NCBI GenBank assembly: GCA_036852015.1
Contig: JAANDG010000005.1
Span: 558,001 to 622,000 of the forward strand
Length of the DNA stretch: 64,000 nucleotides
Source: Pelodera strongyloides
Taxonomy: Eukaryota > Nematoda > Chromadorea > Rhabditida > Rhabditidae
Reading direction: 5' to 3'
In this document: one piece after another, positions 59,671 to 64,000 of the stretch
Position numbering within the stretch: the first letter of the stretch is position 1
Layout of the letters: every line of letters begins with the position of its first letter
Program-made: the position numbers and the translations under genes
The notes under the pieces: generated by a model
The model's database searches: none
Told to the model about the DNA's origin: nothing
Seen by the model: only the letters and a program-made list of their open reading frames with translations

Positions 59671-61225
59671 TTTACCTATACATGCATATATCGCATAGAA
59701 ATCTATTGGATAAGACATCTAGACAAGCTGTACATCCAAAACTCGGACCTTCAGTAGTAACTCAAAGCAGAAGTCATTATTTGGACACGAACTATATGAC
59801 AGTTTTTTTATGGAAAACGACGTCCCGTAGCGATAGCCTTTCCGGGGACTCTGCAAAGTTCATTTTTCTTGTGATATCTTAGATACAGCGTACCGAAAAA
59901 TAGTGTAAAGTGTAACATAGTGAAATATAAACTATTTTGATACATAACAGAGAGAGACTGGAATTAGATTATAGATGTATTTTATTCTATTAAGTTATTA
60001 GGTATTGATTCCCTTATTAATAGTCGTCGTCCACTCAATACAACAATGGTCGTGATACCTTGCACAGTACAACGTGAATTTCCGCCATCACCGCCAACAA
60101 AAAGGGGTCCGCCACAGCGAATTCTATTTCTTGATTAAGTTTTCTAGTTTAGTTTTAGTTTTCCTAATTCCCTTTCTCTTGACGAATATTATCAAAGTGC
60201 GCGTGATGTATGAACGACGATTATGATTATGAACTTGCTATACTGGTTAACTGCTTGCGGGTTTCCTTGCATTGTGCTTATTTTGGGAAATCTGCGCATG
60301 ACACACATATCCTGTAAATTTATTGCCAGAAGCTTAGGGCGGGCGCCAAAAATTTGCATATGATACATAGAATAGGAAATGGACATCATCGCATGAAAAC
60401 CTAAGCTCAGTACCAATTATGTCGGAAACCACGTTTTGAACTTGATCAGAATGTGGACACGTATTCACAAAATTCAGCCAGTAGTAAAGGGTCGGAACAG
60501 AATTCTACTATTCTATATCTATATCACTGAGTGAAGAAAAATTTGAACCATCAACAGTGAATTTGTTGCAATTTTGTTGCTATTAACACTATAGGGTAGT
60601 ATTAGGCTTGTGTATGATAGATATGTTCAGTGTAGTGTTTATCTTTCCATGGTGAAGCAATAAGGTTACGACCGCGCAACATCGAAGCAAAACAAGTCAC
60701 TACCTTGATTCACATATACATCGCTTCATACTTATGCAGCGCATGTACGATAGGCATTGCAAGTAAAGCAACCTTCGCTAGCCTTTGTAAAGTTTATAAA
60801 TTAGCAGGTGAGCACAATTTTAATTCGCACTTTTTCTATTGCTTCATTTTATAGGTACAGTAAACCAGTCATATGCGTTCGATAACAGGTTACGTTTTGT
60901 TGTTCTGTGTAATTCTTGTCATTTTTGTTTTGTTTTCTATTTTATGGGCCAGTTTAGTTAGTATGCGACAATTTTTGTTATGTTTTTTAGTTTAGGAATA
61001 TGGTTCTAGGTTCTTTTCTCGAGGCCACTGGAAAAAGTTGCCTCGCAAACGCCGAGGTTTTCACAATTTGCCATCGACAATGCCGAGGAAAAAGCGCCTC
61101 GACAATGCCGAGGAAAAAGCGCCTCGACAATGCCGAGGTAGCCGCCTCGCAAATGCCGAGGCAGCAGAGGAGAGGTCCAAATGACTGCCAGCGGAAAGAC
61201 GTATACGTCTTTCTGTCCTTTTGCC
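59671..61225. other. Gene-free stretch
   Basis: Mostly AT-rich with no supported exon. 61020-61170 holds repeated GCCTCGACAATGCCGAGG units that are inverted relative to 62383-62475. Confidence 0.4.
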
Positions 61226-61330
61226 ACATATGCGTGCATAGCTCAGTGGGTGAAGGCGCTGATTACAGTTGAGTGGTCAGGGTTCAATTCCACCCATGTT
61301 CGTGTCTTATGAGGCTTTATGCATATAATA
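61226..61330 (+). mobile_element. tRNA-like sequence, probable SINE head (family C)
   Basis: A-box-like TAGCTCAGTGG (61239-61249) and B-box-like GGTTCAATTCC (61281-61291) lie at tRNA spacing. The 5' segment GCGTGCA has no complementary 3' acceptor strand and the anticodon stem pairs poorly. A tRNA-derived relic is therefore more likely than a working tRNA. It is followed by a perfect hairpin, TTATGTGATGTGTGAT with its complement. Confidence 0.5.
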
Positions 61331-61425
61331 TATGTTATGTGATGTGTGATAGACACATCACATAACATATTAAATTAATGCACAATTTATTTATTATTGC
61401 CTCGAAAACGCCGCCTCGGCAAACT

Positions 61426-62775
61426 CTGTTAATCTCCGACCCAATGCACGCCCAAATTGTGGCTTTCGACCCCACCGCCGACGCTAAATATGACTGAAAT
61501 TTGCAGTGCCGACCCTTTAGCAGTACAAATAGTGTAGCAGTACAGTAGGCAGCAGCAGTGAACGCATGCCAGCCAAACTGACCCAAGTCTGACCCAGGTC
61601 CGACCCAACTGGCGCGCTTGCAGCCCTTCCGCATGCACATCGCATTTTTCACGATGATTTTTTCAAAAATTTTTGAAGTTCTGCACTTTCTGGTTTTGTT
61701 CTAATTTGCTTCTATTTCCTTTATTATTTCCTCTATTAACTTATTGCTATCACAGGTACCATTGCTTCACTGACTGGTGCGCGTTCAAGCAAGCAAACAA
61801 ACGGAAGGAAACACGATAAAGTAAGTAAGTTTATGATGTGGTAAGAGTAGGGTTCTCATCGGTCACTATAGATAGACTCAGTCGTAGAAGTATATGTTAC
61901 TAATAGTTTGTAATGTTCGCAGAAGGACGCAGAAGTATTATATTTTCATTTACTATTTAATTTGATACATTTAGACACTGGTGGTAAGCTCCATGGAAGT
62001 TCACAACATCAAAGATGCATTCTGCTGCCTGATACTAATACTGGACAATGGAAGATTCGCTAAAACTCCGTCAAATTTGAATGTTTAGTCATATATTGTG
62101 TATGCATTATTCGCAATAAACATTTCCTCCCGTTATGTAGTGTAATTTATGGGCTACGCTTCTGTACAAATTACGGTGGTGCCGACTCCAAAACAGTGTT
62201 TTGCCGACCCAACCCTGACTCCAAACAGTGGTTTTGCCGACCCAACTCCCACGCCGTTTTCAAATTTTTCGACCCGGGGCGGAAACTAGGACCGCCCAGA
62301 GTCGGACTTCGCTTTAGATGGGTCGGCACCTTGGGTCGGAGAGGAACATAGAAAGCTAGGCAGCGATTTGCCGAGCTTTCGCCTCGACAATGCTCCGCGG
62401 CAAAACTCGTGAAGGCAGCTAGGCATTGTCGGGGCAATTTTCTCGGCATTTGCGAGGCAACTTTCTTCAGTGGCTTTAGCCGTAAGTGAGTGTCAAATCT
62501 GTCTGTCAAATATGTGTGAAAGTGTGAACTCTGTCGAAAGGCATTAGCTACTACGTTCCTCTCCGACCCAAGCTGCCGACCCATCTAAAGCGAAGTCCGA
62601 CTCAGGGCGGTCCTAGTTTCCGCCCCGGGTCGAAAAATTTGAAAACGGCGTTGGAGTTGGATCGGCAAAACCACTGTTTGGAGTCGGAGTTGGGTCGGCA
62701 CCACCACGGTTTGGAGTCGGCACCACCGTAATTTGCCACAATTTGGGCGCGCATTGGGTCGGAGATTAACAGAGT
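61426..62775. mobile_element. Inverted-repeat element with nested hairpin
   Basis: Outer termini CTCTGTTAATCTCCGACCCA (left) and TGGGTCGGAGATTAACAGAG (right) are inverted over about 38 bp. Inside, 62163-62330 and 62560-62730 form a second pair of inverted arms rich in GGGTCGGCA/TGCCGACCC. An outer pair of GCCGAGG-type arms (61023-61165 against 62383-62475) overlaps these. No transposase is seen. The coding exon at 61753-62088 lies between the termini. Confidence 0.65.
61753..62088 (+). CDS. Two 3' exons of a gene, product unknown
   Basis: After acceptor CTATCACAG, an exon at about 61757-61820 encodes TIASLTGARSSKQTNGRKHD and ends at a GTAAGT donor in phase 0. An exon after ACATTTAG (about 61975-62088) is open from its first base (TLVVSSMEVHNIKDAFCCL) to TAG, with AATAAA near 62116. 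The upstream exon must supply one base. The exon at 59326-59341 of the preceding gene could do this in one frame, which would make this an alternative 3' end of that gene. Confidence 0.4.
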
Positions 62776-63008
62776 AGGCACGCAGTGTTTCGATGATTAA
62801 CACAATGGACGGAACTCCGAAGTATCGGAAAAGTTCCATTCCTCCGTTTCAAGTTATCAAATATTTGTGTAGAAAAGTTGCCAAAAGCAAACTACACGCA
62901 ACACATGAAAATCATAACCAACAAGAGTACGCAGTGTTGACCTCATCATTTGGGAGGATTCAAGTAACAGAACAGAACTTCATCAAGCACATAATCAAGA
63001 ATGACGTA

Positions 63009-63318
63009 CTAAAAACGACAAAGCTCCACTTGCATTTCCTGCACGTATTCACACAGTGTGTGAGGAAAGCAGGAAACAAATATCACAGTACATGAACAAG
63101 AATAGCACAACACGTTGAGCCAGCCCCCTCCTCTGTAAATCTTTATTATTTGAGGAGGGGTAAAAGGCAGAACATTGGAGCAATTGTCCGTATGTCCGCT
63201 TGTTTGCGGTATCCAGAGTTGAGTCAAATCACCATATTCGACCAACACCGGCCCCGGTCCGGCTGCGGCTGCAAGACAGTCCCGGATGCGACGTCTCCAC
63301 TCATCGCAGTGCAGACCT
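63009..63318 (-). CDS. Possible exon, product unknown
   Basis: On the minus strand a GTTTCAG acceptor is followed by an open frame reading LHCDEWRRRIRDCLAAAAGP then VLVEYGDLTQLWIP, continuing to TAG. The first half has coding-like composition; the second half, with CYSCSCTVIF, looks less so and may be intron or UTR. No neighbouring exon was identified. Confidence 0.3.
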
Positions 63319-63519
63319 GAAACAAAATGAAGTAAGTGGCTTTACTGTAAAACGGGATTCTCAATGACTATGGAAAACTCTTGCAAGAAAAGTAGTAATG
63401 AAAGGGCGCTCTAGAAGAACACAACTGAAGAGAATCAAAAAATAAGTTGCAATACCGGTTCTATTTGAGCTTATCAATAGTCAGCGTCGTTACACTTGGA
63501 AATCACTCACCGAACTATA

Positions 63520-63725
63520 GGATCTTTATGCTCTGGGCGCCCTCGACGACGAGCTTGACACCGACAACGTCCTACATGTCCCAGAAGACGCGGTGGACTC
63601 CTTCAGCCCTTCAGCGAAAGTCCTTCAGCGGTTCAGCGTCTCGATGCAGCCGGATACTTGCTCTCCAAACATTTGCGTTCGAGCTCCGATGACGAAGGTT
63701 CAGACATTCTAAACTATAAGGAGTA
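63520..63725 (+). pseudogene. Possible exon with an apparent frame break
   Basis: After a CTATAG acceptor one frame reads DLYALGALDDELDTDNVLHV then PEDAVDSFSPSAK. A second frame, beginning near 63620, reads QRLDAAGYLLSKHLRSSSDD then EGSDILNYKE to TAA at about 63725. Both halves look coding-like but are one frame apart. The change falls in a CCTTCAGC/CTTCAGCG micro-repeat. It may be a decayed gene or a sequence error; no family is recognised. Confidence 0.3.
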
Positions 63726-63869
63726 ATTTCACCAAAAAACTGAATCCTATATGGGAGCCGTACCCGGAATCCCGAATACAGCGATTATGGACAAGTGCAC
63801 ACTTTATAAATCGCCACGGCATTTCGTGAACATTTCAATCCAAATCATCTGTAATGAAATACCATTGAT

Positions 63870-64000
63870 CTACTATGCTGGAGAACGGACCGAGTCCCGT
63901 TCCGAATGCGCGGTCCGTTTGCAAACGTACCGGGTGCACGGGCCGAGTAACTCGGAACGTAATGCGGTTACGTACCGATTTGAAAACGGACCGAGTACCG
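63870..64000 (+). repeat. GGACCGAGT-rich sequence at the window edge
   Basis: GAACGGACCGAGT occurs near 63892 and AACGGACCGAGTACCG ends the window, with GCGGTCCGTTTGCAAACGTA between. Direct and inverted words suggest the start of a repeat that continues outside the window. Confidence 0.5.

Noticed and set aside
61232..61305. Functional tRNA gene
   Set aside because: Promoter boxes are present but acceptor and anticodon stems do not pair.
1..64000. CRISPR array, operon, prophage or bacterial mobile system
   Set aside because: Introns, cuticle collagen and SINE/MITE content show a eukaryotic chromosome; the tandem repeats have no spacers.

Overview
The window looks like a nematode nuclear chromosome. 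It is AT-rich with GT-AG introns, many short exons, and TTTCAG or TTTAG acceptors, some directly against start codons as expected for spliced-leader trans-splicing. It also carries a typical nematode cuticle collagen. Frequent tiny exons and dense palindromic repeats would suit a repeat-rich chromosome arm. I cannot name the species. Nearly every gene is split, so gene models were joined by hand from exon reading frame, splice phase and domain pattern.

Layout. 1-8.6 kb (+): a secreted proline-rich protein with three trypsin-inhibitor-like (TIL) domains, whose start lies outside the window. 9.0-12.0 kb (-): a secreted protein with two thyroglobulin type-1 domains, a Kunitz domain and a lustrin-type cysteine domain, convergent with the first gene. 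14.5-16.0 kb (-): a complete five-exon precursor with five RNPYSW peptides between dibasic sites. 16-28 kb: gene-poor, with palindromic MITE-like elements. 28.0-34.8 kb (+): a glutathione S-transferase whose N-terminus carries an extension of about 280 residues, encoded by small exons of identical phase. 35.3-36.9 kb (-): the 3' part of an unrecognised gene. 37.7-39.1 kb (+): a cuticle collagen. 39.8-40.4 kb (-): a small secreted cysteine protein. 42.7-46.3 kb (-): an RMDN-type TPR protein in eight exons. 47.6-49.0 kb (-): an unrecognised gene. 52.4-59.7 kb (+): an unrecognised acidic, Ser-rich gene with a 2.9 kb minisatellite inside an intron. 61.8-62.1 kb (+): the 3' end of a further gene. 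The rest is repeat-rich with isolated coding-like fragments.

The repeats fall into clear classes: palindromic elements ending in TTTAAAG or TTAAAGG (at least ten), three tRNA-derived SINE-like units plus one truncated copy, a 126/109-bp minisatellite, nested inverted repeats near 61-62.8 kb, a pure poly-C run and GA microsatellites.

The genes do not form one pathway. The extracellular cysteine-rich proteins (TIL, Kunitz, thyroglobulin), the collagen and the neuropeptide-like precursor are all secretory. The most unusual items are the extended GST and the RNPYSW precursor.
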